A DNA stretch of 64,000 bases, taken from NCBI GenBank assembly GCA_015342445.1, contig JACEFO010001874.1, forward strand, positions 2,046,001 through 2,110,000. The letters are read 5' to 3'. The notes beneath the pieces are model-generated. The model was not told where the DNA came from. It did no database searches and saw only the letters and a list, made by a program, of their open reading frames with translations. Below are positions 33,660 through 45,742 of this stretch, one piece after another; positions within the stretch are counted from its first letter, which is position 1; each line of letters starts with the position of its first letter. This DNA is from Digitaria exilis (Eukaryota > Streptophyta > Magnoliopsida > Poales > Poaceae). The position numbers and the translations under genes were made by a program.

Positions 33660-36600
33660 TATATTCGAGGACGCCGGCGTAACAAGGCACCCTTTTCGCC
33701 TTCCATCGCACAGCTCTCGCCTTCTTGCTCCCGTTCGTCCTTCGTTCGCCTTACAATCTAATCTCCAATCTTCATCCCCCCAAGTCCTCCACCGTCGAGA
33801 TGGCCACCAGGGATTCTTCTTCCTCGGCGCAGCTTCGCCCATGGGCACGGTCGTCCGCGTTCGTGGCCGCCCTAGAGTCGCCCGTGTCTCAAGGGCTTCT
33901 CTGCCCGTGCACCGAGCGGGAGGAGTGGATCTCTCCACCCCCTCCCAGAAGACCCCGTCGCCGCCGGCGGGGTACGTGGTGAGTTTCATGGCGTACCACA
34001 TCTGCGGTTTCGCCATGCCGGCTCACCGCTTTGTACGTGATGTGCTTCACCACTTCGGGGTGGAGCTCCACGCCCTCGCCCCGAACGGGGTCCAGCAGCT
34101 GGCCAACTTCGTGGCCCTGTACGAGGGGTATCTGAGCATCGACCCAGATTTCAACCTCTTCCTCCTCTTCTTTAAGGCGGCGCTCGTCCGCGTGCACGGT
34201 GTTCTGGCTCCATGGGGGTATTGCTCGCTGCAGGCGAAGCAGTCCCGCGTGGACATGTTCCCGCGCTCCGAGCTCCGGGGTTCCAACAAGGATTGGAACA
34301 AGGGTTGGTTCTACCTCAGGAACCACGCGGAGGCCGCCCTTCCTCCGTTCGACCCTACAAGCTTGCCGCCGGCCAAGGAGCCGGCGCACTGGCAGTACGG
34401 CCCCGAGGCCGCTGCCCGCAAGAAGCTGGCGGAGCACCTCGAGTGCCTCGCCAAGCTCTGGTCGAGCAGCCTCACCGGCATTGGCATCGCGGAGGCCTTC
34501 CACCGGCGCCGCGTCACCCCGCTCATGGCCCGACCCCTGCGCCTCTTCGAGATGCTCCCCATGACCTCCGAGGCGGAGCTCCACGCCAGCCTCGTGTCAC
34601 ACGTCATCCCCTCGGAGGATGAGATACGGGTGTGGCAAGCGGAGCTCGTTGACTCCCAGCGGGCCGCCTCCATGTTGATCCCCACCCTGGGTCAGCCACC
34701 GATGCTCCCGGGGCCTGGGGCTGTGGACCTCGTAAGTCACTCTCTCCCGCCATATCTCGCTTTTTGTCTTAGTCTTTTTCTATCTTTTTTTCCGTGGGTC
34801 AACGTGTCGTCTTCACCCTGTAGTCTCACGAGGCCCATGGGGGTCTTCGTGCCTCGCAGGGGGTCGTTCCGGAGGAGGTGTTCTCCCACGAGGCGGCTCA
34901 GCGGAGCAACCGGGAGGCCGGGGAGGCCGCCCGGAAACACAAGAGGGAGGAGGCCAAGAAGCATCTCAGCCGCGAGGAGCGGAGGTGTGAGACGGAGCGC
35001 AAGGAGCGCCGGGGGGAGGAGGTCGGGTCGGACCTGGCCTCCTCGTGCGACGGGGAGGAGAACCCCGGAGGCTCTTCTCCTATGGTGCTGGAGTACACCG
35101 TGGAGGACCACATCGCGGTGGACCCCTCGGCGCACGGCGAGCATCAGTTCACACCCATCGACGTGGATGAGCTCCCCTCCCCTCCTCCGGGTGCCCCACC
35201 GACGGGGGCGTCCCGCGTGCGACCAACCTCCTGCTCCAGGCTGGTGCGGCTGACGGTTCGCCGCCCCGGGACGTCGAGCAGGTTCGCCGGTGCTTCCTTA
35301 CTATCTCGATTTCCTTTCGTAGCCCAATCCGTTAGGGTCTCTTAGTGATGTCGTCGTATTAGCAGCCGGATCGGTCAGGAGTCGGGCCCTGGCGCTGCTC
35401 CGGTGAAGCGTCTTCGTCGCGACGCTCCACCTGCGGCCGCCCCTGACTCCTCGGAGCCAAGGGTTGCCGCCGAGGCTCGGCGTGCCGACCCAAGCCCGGC
35501 CAAAGTCGAGGGGCCCGCCCCGCCCCTGGCCCTTTGGGACTCCTCGTCCGCTCCGATGAGCATGGAGTCCACGCAGGTGGTCGCTGCTTCATCTCTGCCT
35601 GCTCCTTCTCCTCCGGCCGGGGCGGGGGTTACCTACGTGCTGGCCTCGTCGCCCGTGGCTGGGGAGGTCGCGGGGTCGACAGAGGTGGCGATGGATGTGG
35701 ATGCGCCCGTGGGGGCTGCAACCGGTGATGAGCCAGGGGTGGGCCCTGTCGCGATCGTCATGGAGCCACCCCCGTCTGCTGTTACGCCTGTCGAGGGCGT
35801 GATGGTGGATGTCCCTGCGGAGGCGCCCTCCGTTCCACTGTCCGCGCCGACCACCTTCGAGCCCCTCTCGGTGAACCCGAGAGAGGGCGTGGAGGCGAGC
35901 CGGTGGTCGATGGAGGACCTCTTCGGCGAGGCGGAGGCGCGGGCGCGCTCCGAGGCAGGGCCTCCCACTGCGCCGTCAGCACTGACGCTGGTGTCGGTGC
36001 CAGCACCGCCACCCACCGCCGCGCCAGCGGAGGCCTCAGGGTCGGGTGGCGGCCAGGGGGTCACCCTCCATGCCCTAAGTGAACCCGCGGTCGATCCCGA
36101 GCACATTGTGCAGATCGACGCGTGGCTGGAGGCTCTTCAGCAGATGAGCACCTTCCCCGCGACGCTCCTGCAGATGGCCCTGACCCTCCGCTCCGTGGCG
36201 GCCCCGTCGAGCCAGGTACGTGATCTACTCCATCTCTTCTTCTTTGTTTGTTACACGATCGCTTTCTAGATCTGACCTTGTCGCGGCCCTAACTGGGCTC
36301 TTTGGTCGTTTTAGTCGATACTGCTATCGCTCTCCCGGGCGCGGACCGTCGAGCGGGAGTCGCTCAACCAGGCTCGCCGGGCATGGAACGTTGCCACCGC
36401 ATCGAGGGACGCCGAGGCCAGTGCGCGCGACGAGGCTGCGGGCAGCGCCCGTCGAATCTCGGAGCTGGAGCATGAGCTGGCCTCCCAGGCTACGGTGCAC
36501 CAGGAGGAGCTCGTCGCACTGCGCTCTGAGCTGGGCAGCCTCCGCTGCCACCGCCGACATCCGCAGCGGTTCGTTCCCCTTCTTAACCACTTGCCCTTTC

Positions 36601-37498
36601 GAATACCTGAACTCCATTGATGATGATCTTTTATGCCGCCTCTTTAGGGTTCCAAGCCCAGCTCAACACCCTTCGGGAGGAGAAAGCTACGGCGGTCCAG
36701 GCATGCGCCGACGCCCAGGCGGAGCACAACGAGGCGGTGAACGCTAAGGAGGGGGCATGCGTTGAGCTTAGCCGGCTCGTCGCCGACCTTCGCACCGAGG
36801 TACAGTCCGCCACCGGACGGGCTGAGTCCTTGGAGGCCGCCCTGTCCATGGCGTGCAAGACCTTGGAGGAGAAGGACTCGGAGATCGAGGGTACCTCCTC
36901 CGCCCCCTTCTCTCGCTCAGCTTTCGTTATCGCATGCTTGCCTGTGGTCTAAATGTGATCTTGTTCCCCCGCAGTGCTCAAGTCCCGTGTGGCCGATGGG
37001 ATCACCCATCGTAACACGTTGCTCTCGCGCTTTGGGATGCTACGCGACGCGGCGGGGGCAGTCCTGACGAGGCTCGGGTTCCCTCTGTCAGAGGACATCG
37101 AGCGGCCCCCAGGAGACCTCCACCGCGTGGCAGAGTGCTGCGGCGAACTGCACGCCATGGCCCTCGGGATGCTGGACGCCCTCGAGGTGCCAGTGAGCGG
37201 CGACCCCGCGCGTCTCCCGACGGAGCTCGACCTTGCCCCAGCATGGATCGGAGCCCTCTCCAAGCAGTCGCTGGTGCGCGGCATATAGGAGGCCTTCACG
37301 TTGGTGCGCTCCCACTACGACGGGATCCGCTTCGACAGAATGGCCACCGGCTTCCCCAATGAGTTCACCTCGGAGGCTCTGGACGCCATGGCCGAGGAGC
37401 TCAAGGCTCCTGCGCAGCAGTTCACCAACGGCCTAGCGCCCGGAACCGACGCGCAGGGCAACCCGGTGGACGGCGCCGACCCCGACCAGGCTCCTTAG
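33660..37498 (+). pseudogene. Antisense spliced gene of the gypsy element
   Basis: This gene is on the strand opposite to gag-pol. A TATA-like CTATATATTC lies at 33657-33666 and an ATG (MATRDSSSSAQLRPW) at 33800. A conserved block (FAMPAHRFVRDVLHHFGVEL, LAPNGVQQLANFVALYEGYL, WNKGWFYLRN) matches the domain called 'putative gypsy type transposon' in plants. Clean GT-AG introns are visible at 34732-34823, 35282-35365 and 36216-36314, and more before 36974. Later exons are acidic/coiled-coil (AQLNTLREEKATAVQACADA). A frame change between 33800 and 33980 and a TAG at 37286-37288 break it. The function of such antisense genes is unknown. Confidence 0.7.
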
Positions 37499-37855
37499 AA
37501 TTATGCCTTTTTGCTGTTATTGCTGCGCCCTCGCGTGGAGGGGTAAAAACTTCAAACTTCTGGGAGGTTCCGCATCGACGGGACTCCCATATTTTGAACA
37601 TTTGTAATAATTAGTTTACTTTTCTTCTTCTTTGTCGTATTTTTGTTTTTTCATTGCCCCGTACGTGTGGGCTTTTGTTTGTTTTTCTTATAGCTATGCC
37701 CCTACTAGCACCCGAGTGGGGTCTGCCTGCCAGTTTCTTCGCGAACTGGTTGGGAGGCACCAATTGAGACAGCCTCTACGGGGTTAGCTTTGTTTCTTGG
37801 CAACTCTTGATTACCGATTGGGCCTTCGAGCCTTCAAACCTTGGCTTTGGGGTGA
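37499..37855. other. 3' region of the antisense gene
   Basis: T-rich stretches after the stop at 37498 and no open frame; probably the 3' UTR of the antisense transcript. Confidence 0.4.
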
Positions 37856-38185
37856 GCAAGGTAAACCCGATGGTTCTACCGAGCCCCCGAGCCTCGGAGC
37901 CCTTAAGCTTTTGGTGGTGGGGTGGGCAAGGTGAACTCGGTGGTTCTGCCAAGCCCCCGAGCCCCCGAGCCTTTGAGCTTGGCCTCGGGGCAAGCAAGGT
38001 GAACCCAATGGTTCTGTCGAGCCCCTCGAGCCCTTGAACTCTTGAGTTTTGGCTATGGGGTGGGCGAGACGAACCCGATGGTTTTGCCGAGCCCCCGATC
38101 CCCCGAGTCCCTGAGCTTTGGCTGCGGGGGGAGCAAGGTGAACCCGATGGTTCTGCCGAGCCCCCGAGCCCTTAAACTCAGTTGT
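37856..38185. repeat. 69-bp minisatellite, five units
   Basis: Units begin GCAAGGTGAACCCGATGG-like at 37856, 37926, 37993, 38065 and 38132 (spacings 70, 67, 72, 67), each followed by TTCTGCCGAGCCCCCGAGC. It lies in the non-coding interior of the gypsy element. Confidence 0.85.
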
Positions 38186-39212
38186 GAGATGACCTTGGGA
38201 GGTTGAATCTTTAAGGCTTTCAAGGCCATCGGGTTTAGATCCGAGGCTCGTGCTCCTGGGCGATCTGAACGCCGAGCGGTCCCTTAGCCAAATTACTCGA
38301 GCCTCCGAGCCTCTGTCCGTCGCCGTGGCTAGGCGCCGCCCAGCGCTTGGCTGTGGGTCCCTGCAAAAAGTTAGACCCAGTAGGTCAAGAACGTAGTTAG
38401 TTTCCTTCATCCGAGCTTCGTCGCAGGAATGCTTTTGTGCATTCTCGGCTTGATTCTGTCGAGAAGGGCTCCCCCGGCTCGGCTGTGTTCGCTTGGGTAT
38501 GTTGGCAGGGTCGGCCGTCTGGCACGGCAACCGTACGATCCGTAGCCGCGGGGCGTAGGCCGTCACAACGCGACTGCGCCAGACGTCCCTGCCTACCTGT
38601 TCAACAGCGCCAGGGCTCTCCTTAGAATCATAGGGCCGGATGACAAACGAAAATGAACTGAATTGAAATAGTTAAGAGTGTAGAGGGTTCACTTATCTGG
38701 CCGGCTGGAAGCCAGGGGGAGGGCTTCCGTGGCCCCCCCTTTCGGGTCTTCTGTCGCGCGACGAGGAGTTGACGTAGCACCGTGAGCTTGTGGCCGGCAT
38801 GAGGACGTTGTTACGACCAGGGGCTCGCGGTTACTGTAGCTTCGAAGGTTTTGCGGTCGGCGATAGTGCCCCCGGACACGGGGCTCCATCGGTTGGGCGG
38901 CGGCCTCTGCCTCCAGGGCATTACCGCCGAGTGGTTCGCCCACGGTCGAACTGCTTTTTAAGTTGTGCAGCTCCTCCCTCCGCCAGCGATGTGGTACTAA
39001 AAATAGGTATCGTTTGCCGCCAGAGTCTTCCCATCAAAGGAAAGGAATGGACCTTGTTCCGTCCCGGCCCAGTTCTGGTTTAGGACTTTTTGGCCATTCC
39101 CCCCGTGAGGGTCTTCGCCGAACCCCTCGCACTGACGGGGAACTTCCGACCCCTCCGTGGGGTCGGGCAGGTTGGTGTCGCACCCGCTGCCCTCTCCTCC
39201 CTCCACAGGTGG
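38186..39212. other. Non-coding gypsy interior
   Basis: Spacer between the minisatellite and the integrase end. No conserved coding region on either strand is supported. Confidence 0.45.
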
Positions 39213-40658
39213 TCATGGGTAGAAGTGTCGGAGCTGCTCAATGTTCCAAACGTTGGAAAGGTGGGTTCCATCTGGCATTGCCAACTTATAGGAACCCGGG
39301 CGGAGGACCCATACTACGGTGTAGGGCCCCTCCCAAGGAGGTGAAAGCTTGGTGAAGCCACGGCGATCTTGGGTTATCCTCAGGACCAGGTCGCCAACTT
39401 GAAACGCGTGGCCACGCACTCGTTGCGCGTGATAACGCCTCAAGCCCTACTGGTACTTGGCCAAGTGCGCCACCGCTACCTCCCGAGCTTCCTCCAACTG
39501 ATCCGTGGCATCCTCAAGGTTGACCGTGTTTGCTTCCTCGTCGAAAGCTTGAACCCTTGGGGAGCCATAGTCTACGTCCGTGGGGAGGATCGCCTCAGAC
39601 CCGTATACCATGTAGAACGGAGAAAAGCTCGTGCCGTGGGTCGGAGTCGTCCGCAGAATCCACAGGACGGAGGGTAGCTCCTCCACCCACTTGGCGCCGA
39701 GATTATGAATGCGCTTGACCAGTCGGTTGAATATCCACGGCTTCAACCCTTGCAGGATCATGCCGTTGGCGCGCTCGACTTGGCCATTTGTGCGCGGGTG
39801 AGCGACTGCCGCCCATGCCACCTCAATCCCGTGGTCGTCACAGAAGCGGGTGAACTTCTTCCCCGTGAACTGAGTTCCATTGTTGGTGATAATGGTGTTT
39901 GGAACACCAAACCGGCACAGGATGTCCCAGAAGAAGCGGACGGCTTGCTCTGACGTGATTTCTGTCAACGGGCGCGCTTCGATCCACTTTGTGAATTTGT
40001 CGACGGCGACAAACATGTGGGTGAAGCCCCCGGGCGCTCTTGGCAGAGGCCCGACCATGTCCAGCCCCCAGACCGCGAATGGCCAGGTGATGTGTATGGT
40101 CTGAAGCGCCTGGGCTGGTAAATGCGTCTTGTTGGCATAGAACTGGCAGCCTTCGCACGTTCGCACGATTCGCTCGGCGTCCGCGATGGTTGTGGGCCAG
40201 TAGAATCCTAGCGTGAAGGCCGACCCCACCAACGATCGGGGCGCCGCGTGGTGACCGCACACCCCGCCATGGATGTCCTTCAGCAGCGATCTCCCCTCTT
40301 CGTTGAGGATACAGCACTGAAGAACACCATTGTGGCCTCGGCGGTACAGGTTGCCCTCGATTATTCTGAAGGACTTGGCCCTTCGGACGAGGCGTCGGGC
40401 TTCTGTTCGTCCGGATGGGAGGGCCCCGTCGACGAGCCAGCTTAGGAAGGGTGTACGCCAGTACCTCTCCGGCTCGGGTGGGTCTTCCAGAGGCTGCTCT
40501 TCGTCGAGATCCGGTCCACCATCCTCGTTGGGTCGAGGCTTCCCTCGGGGTCGAGCGACTGCTCGGGGTCGGGCCCCAAGGCGGATGCTCCTTCGTTGAA
40601 GCTTACCGACGGCTGGTGCTGGTCGTCTGCAAACACGCCTGGCGGGACTGGCTGCCAC
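39213..40658 (-). pseudogene. Gypsy integrase
   Basis: It reads from the N-terminal region RTPFLSW through a zinc-binding HHCC region (VCGHH, then CEGCQF), the core with GLDMVGP and NGQVERANG, and a C-terminal domain (FQVGDLVLRI, FTKLSPPWEGPY). The second catalytic aspartate position reads TNNGTQF (Asn), so the enzyme is predicted to be dead. A TAG at about 39449-39447 separates the core from the C-terminal domain, and the frame changes between RNase H and this region near 40450-40650. It would insert element cDNA into the genome. Confidence 0.85.
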
Positions 40659-41206
40659 CAGGTTGCGAGCTTGGCTAGCTCATCGGCCGCCTTGTTGTAC
40701 TCCCGTCGGAGGTGGACGAAACCTAAACCCTTGAACTTCTCTTGCGCTCTGCGTGCCGCCTCGCAGTAGACTGCCAACTTTGGATTGTAGCACTTGGCGT
40801 CGCCGTTGACCTGATCGACCACGAGCTGAGAGTCACCACGAGCCTCTAGCCTGTGGATGCCTAGCTCCTTGGCTATCCGCAGCCCGGCGAGCAGAGCTTC
40901 GTACTCCGCCATGTTGTTCAACGCGGGAAAGTGAAGCCGTATGGCGTAACGCATCATCACCCCCATGGGAGAGATGAAGACGACCCCGACCCCCGACCCG
41001 GTTCGGTTCTGAGCCCCATCGAAGTGAAGGATCCAGTACTCAAGGTCGGCCGGGGCTGGAGGGACCTGTGTCTCCGTCCATTCAGCAACAAAATCTGCAA
41101 AGATTTGAGATTTGATTGCTGACCTTGGCGCGTAGGAGATGTCGTAGCCGATGAGCTCGAGGGACCACTTGGCGATTCTTCCCGTCGCCTCCCTGTTGTT
41201 GACCAC
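40442..41206 (-). pseudogene. Gypsy RNase H-like domain
   Basis: The acidic residues of an RNase H fold are present: HFDGAQN, MAEYEALLAG, GDSQLVV and NKAADELA. The LEYWILHFDGAQN opening is that of the additional plant-type RNase H of Tat elements, following the C-terminal end of the polymerase-linked RNase H. It is in a frame joined to the polymerase ORF through a stop at about 41263-41261 and runs on into a frame-shifted linker. Confidence 0.75.
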
Positions 41207-41260
41207 CTCTCGTAACGCGTGCTCCGGGACGACAGTGACACGATGAGCGTCGAAGTAGTG

Positions 41261-42430
41261 TCAGAGCTTGCGCTTGGCGATGAGGATGGCGTAGATCATC
41301 TTCTGGATGTGGAGATAGCGCGTCTTTGACTCGGTCAATACCTCGCTGATGTAGTAGATCGGGTGCTGCACCTTTAGGGTGTGCCCTTCCTTCCCGCGTT
41401 CCACCACGAGAACAGCGCTGACCACCTGAGTGGTCGCCGCGATGTACAGGAGAAGGTGTTCCCCTTCGCGTCGGGGAACCAGGACAGGCGGCTTGGTGAG
41501 CATGTGCTTGAGCTGGTCGAGCGCTTGCTGAGCCTCCGTGCTCCACTCGAAGCGGCCGTCCCTCTTCAGGAGCTTGTAGAGAGGAAGTCCCCGCTCTCCC
41601 AATCGTGCTACAAACCGTCCTAGCGCAGCGAGGCAACCGGTCAGCTTCTGGACGTCCTTGACGGAACTGAACGGCCCCATGTTGGTGACAGCTGCAATCT
41701 TCTCGGGGTTCGCCTCGATGCCCCTGGCGGAGACAACGAATCCCAGGAGGAGGCCTTTCGAGACCCCAAACACGCATTTTTCTGGGTTGAGTTTTACGCG
41801 GTTCACCCGCAAGCGCTCGAACGTGGCTTCCAAGTCTTGGACTAGATCGTCCGCTCGCTTGGACTTGACTACGATGTCATCCACGTAGACCTCGACGGTT
41901 CGCCCGATGAGGTCTCCTAAGCACTGGTTCATGCAACGCTGGAACGTTGCACCAGCATTTTTTTAGCCCGAAGGCCATTGTGGTGTAACAGAATACACCA
42001 CAAGGGGTCATGAAGGAAGTGGCCAGGTGGTCGGATTCGTTGAGCGCAATCTGGTGGTACCCAGTGTAGGCGTCAAGGAACATAGGGCTTCGCACCCAGC
42101 GGTAGAGTCTACGACCTGATCGATGCGAAGGAGGGGATAGAGAAACTTTTCGCAAGTTTTATTGAGATTGGTGTAGTCGATACACATTCTCCATTTCCCA
42201 TTCTTTTTCTCGACGAGTACAGGATTTGCCAACCACTCGGGGTAGCGTACCTCCCTAATGAACCCTGCATCTAACAGCTTGGCTACTTCTTCGATGATAA
42301 TCTTGCGTTTGAAGTCGTTGCAGCGCCTTGTGGGCTGACGGACAGGCTTCGCGCCTTTGCGAATGTCCAAGGAATGCTCGGCGACTTCCCGGGGGATTCC
42401 TGGTATGTCTGCGGGAACCCAAGCAAACAT
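41261..42430 (-). pseudogene. Gypsy reverse transcriptase
   Basis: It contains WLANPVLVEKKNGKWRMCID, FLDAYTGYHQI, FMTPCGVFCYTTMAFGLK and the polymerase box EVYVDDIVVKS, followed by GFVVSARGIEANPEKI and the connection/RNase H domain to RKL. At least two frame changes (near 42110 and 41940) split the frame, so no continuous enzyme can be made although the catalytic YVDD is present. Confidence 0.85.
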
Positions 42431-42469
42431 GCCAATGTTCGCCTGGAGGCAGTCGACGAGCGCGCTTTC

Positions 42470-43369
42470 CTATTTCTCCGTGAGGGTGGAGGAGATGATG
42501 GCCGTCTTGCTCCCCGAGCCCCGAGGATCGAGGAGCACCTTCTTCGTGTCACTCGACGGCTGGAACTGCCTCTCGGCTTCCAGCTCGAGCATCGCCCTGT
42601 TGCGTGCGGGGCCGTCGTCATCTCTGACGTCGTGCGCTTCTCGATCCTCAGGAATAGAGGTTAGGACCGCCATGGCGTCGACCGCCGCTTGAGATGCGGT
42701 GAGCTCCTCAGAAGCCTCCACGGCCGCCTTAGCCTTAGCGAGCTGTCGAGACACGACAAGAGCTGCCGCCAGCGCGCAGCTCTTCTTCTCGCACTCATAC
42801 GCCACCTGTGGGGATGTTCCCACCACAATGACGCCGTTGGGACCCGACATCTTGAGCTTGAGGTAGACGTAGTTTGGGATGACCATGAACTTAGCGTAGC
42901 ATGGCCTGCCCAGGATAGCGTGGTAGGAACCGTCGAAGTCCACCACCTCGAAACAGAGTGTCTCAGTATGGAAATTTTCTCGATCTCCGAAGGTGCCCGG
43001 TAGGGTGATTTGTCCCAATGGGACAGCCTCCTTCCCCGGGATGACCCCGTAAAATGGAGCCCGTTCTGGGCGCACATGGGACCTTGGGACACCCAAGGTG
43101 TCCAGTGTGCTCGCGTACATGATGTTGAGGCCGCTTCCTCCGTCCATCAACACCTTGGAGACGCGCTTCCTCGTGATTATCGGGGCCACGACCAGAGGGA
43201 GCTTCCCCGGATGCGGGACGTACTTCGGGTGGTCGGACCGGTCGAAGGTGATCGCAGCCTCAGACCATCGGAGAAACTCCTGGTCGGTCGGATGGGCCGC
43301 GAACACGTCACGCTCCATTAGCTTGGTGCGTCGTTTTGACGCGTGTGCCTCAGGGCCACCGAAGATCAT
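42470..43369 (-). pseudogene. Gypsy aspartic protease region
   Basis: An open 299-residue frame with the retropepsin motif KVLMDGGSGLNIMY and the downstream YHAILGRPCYAKFM hallmark. It would process the polyprotein. A stop at 42470-42472 separates it from reverse transcriptase, and the junction with gag is shifted near 43430. Confidence 0.8.
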
Positions 43370-43470
43370 GAGGCACTCGTCGGGTTCGGGGAACGAGTCG
43401 GTCGCTGCCCTCTTTCCTTACGACTGAGGGGTCGGGCTGACCCCATCCAGCCTACCCATGAGGAACTTCC

Positions 43471-45683
43471 TCATAAGTCCGCACTCGCGGTACTTGTGCT
43501 TGACAGGGGTCGCGTGGTTCGGGCACGGACCCTCGAGAAGCTGCTCGAAGTAGTCGGGGGTCGGACCCTCGTTGGGTCGTCGCCCCTAGGGTCGGTCGTC
43601 TCGTCTTTGGCCTTGCGGCGTCTGGCCCTGGGGTCGGGAGGGCTTGGGTCTGTGATGGCGATGAACTCGACCTGCCTCTCCTTCTTCTTCTTCTTCTTCT
43701 TCTTCTTCTTCTTCTTCTTCTTCTTCTTCTTCTTCTTCTTCTTCTTCTTCTTCTTCTTCTTCTTCTTCTCTCGGTAGTCTGATGGTCCTGCCTCGTCGGC
43801 AGTCTCCTCGCGCTTCTTCTTCCCTCCGTCCTTGGAAAAATGCGCCAGTACGGCTTCCTCTCCTTGCGCTTCTTCCGCAGCCATGTCGAGGACCTCCTTG
43901 ATCGTCTTCGGGCATTCCCTGCCGATCCGATTGACCAAGGGTCGGCTCTTGGTACCTCCCATCAACGCAGCGATGGCATTGGCATCAGTGGCGTCCGGGA
44001 GGTTGTTGTACTGTCGAGAGAACCGACGCAGGTAATCGCGCAGGGTCTCAACGTGCCTCTGCTTGCACCTCTTGAGGTCCCAGACCATGCCTGGGCGTGC
44101 GCAAGTGCCTTGGAAGTTCCCGACGAAGATACCCCTCAGGTCCGCCCAGGTTCGGATCTTTCCGTTTGGCAAGCGCTCGAGCCACGCGCGAGCTGGCTCT
44201 GCCAGGTACAGGGGGAGGTTTCATATGATGACTTTGTCATCGGAAGCCCCTCCCGCTCGGCACGCAAGCCGGAAGTCATCCAACCAGACCGAGGGGTCTG
44301 TCTCTCCATCGTACTTGCTGAAGTTGGTGGGGAGGCGGAACCGTGGGGGAATTGCGATGGTACGGATCTCGTGAGAGAAAGCGGACGGGCCAGGACAATC
44401 GGAGTCGGAGTTCGAGTCCCACTCCTCCTCTATCCCGACGTGCGCCTCGCGCCAGCGGTGTCTGATGCGTGGAACACGATCCTCCTGCTCCTCTAACTTG
44501 TCCCGTCGCCGAGCCTCGATGGTGTGTCGCACTCAGGGCCCAGCCGGTTCTAAACCTTCGCAGCCTCCATGTCCGGAGCGTCCCGTCGTGAGCCGTCAGC
44601 CGGCCTCTTCCTGTCGACGGGGCTAGGGGAATGCGAGTTTCCGGCAGATTGCCGCCTTCTTCTTGCGGAGCTCGCCGCCTGCCGCACCGCAGCACGCTCA
44701 AGGAGCGTCCTCATCCCGTTCTGGATCCAGCATTCCTCGGGGGTGGACGGCTGTGGCAGCTGCCGGCTGAGCAGCGTAGCCGCCGCGATACACTGGCTCG
44801 CCCGGTCGAAGAGAGGGTAGCCATCGGCGTTGGTCTCGATCCTCTGGCTCACCTCGCGGGCCTGCGCCCGAGCGGACGGCTCCATGTTTGCAACAAGCTG
44901 AGCCTGTTCTATCTCGATGGCGAGCCGCATATCCTCCAGCTCTTGCTGCTTTGCCGCGATCTGCTCCGGCGTGAGCCGGATCTCGGCTGCGTTCGCCCCG
45001 TTCGTTGCGTCATCCGGAGGAACCACGGTGAAGCACTCCCGTGTGGGGCAGTGCGTGCGCATCCTTGGAGGGACGTGCACTTCCGGACCCTTCTTCTACC
45101 CCGGCTCGCTCAAGGCGGTCACGGCGTCCGAGGACGAGTGGCGCCCCAAGATGCCTTCATACCTCAGCAGACGTACCTTGGCGTGTTGCCTATCGAGGCT
45201 TTTCCAAGCCTGGCACGGCACCGAGTTGGAGAAAGTTTGTGACGCGTTCTTCAGCCCAAAAGGAAAGGCTATCACCCTGCCTCTTCGCGAGCTCGCGTCG
45301 ATCCTCCTGGTCACTTGGCCTTTGGAGCCGCATGACGAGGGCGAACCCGAACGCCTCTCATGAGGTGCTTTGGTTAGGTCGTCGCTTCCGCCAAGGTGAT
45401 GCACGATCCATTCGCACCCCACCCGGGGCACCTCGATTGAGCTCTGAGAGACGGCGCTCTCAGCCGTCGTGGCCGCCGTGGCCTCTCTCGAAGCAGCTGT
45501 GGACGCTGCCGGGACACCACAGGGGACCTGTCCCGCGCAGGCGGCCGGGCGGCCGGGGTTTTCGACGAGGACGAGGCGGAGCGTGCCGCCACAAGCGCCC
45601 GGCATCTCGTTCACGAGGAACTCGAGGCTGCCAAAGCGGATGGTCGCGCCCAACCTGAGCTGATGATCACCGAGACCAGCCAT
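43471..45683 (-). pseudogene. Gypsy gag and leader frames
   Basis: Gag-like motifs occur in three pieces: an N-terminal region with a coiled-coil stretch (LTPEQIAAKQQELEDMRLAI, 45080-44550), RLPTNFSKYDGETDPSVWL (44532-44221) and TWADLRGIFVGNFQGTC with LRDYLRRFSRQYNNL (44172-43471). An in-frame stop at 44223-44221 and frame shifts separate them. A knuckle-like CPNHATPVKHKYRECGLM lies in a different frame at about 43535-43470. A further open frame at 45683-45096 lies between the LTR and gag and is not recognised. A CTT repeat encodes about 30 lysines. Confidence 0.75.
43680..43770. repeat. CTT/AAG microsatellite, about 30 units
   Basis: An almost uninterrupted CTT run of about 90 bp. On the coding (minus) strand it reads as AAG codons, giving a polylysine tract in gag between DYRE and ERQVEF. 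Confidence 0.95.
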
Positions 45684-45742
45684 CTCGCACTGGGTGTCGA
45701 AGAAGACGTAGACGTGCGCAGTCCCCTACCTAGCGTGCCAAC

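Noticed and set aside
43680..43770. Polylysine tract as a nuclear localisation signal of a host gene
   Set aside because: It sits inside a broken retrotransposon gag and is a pure microsatellite.
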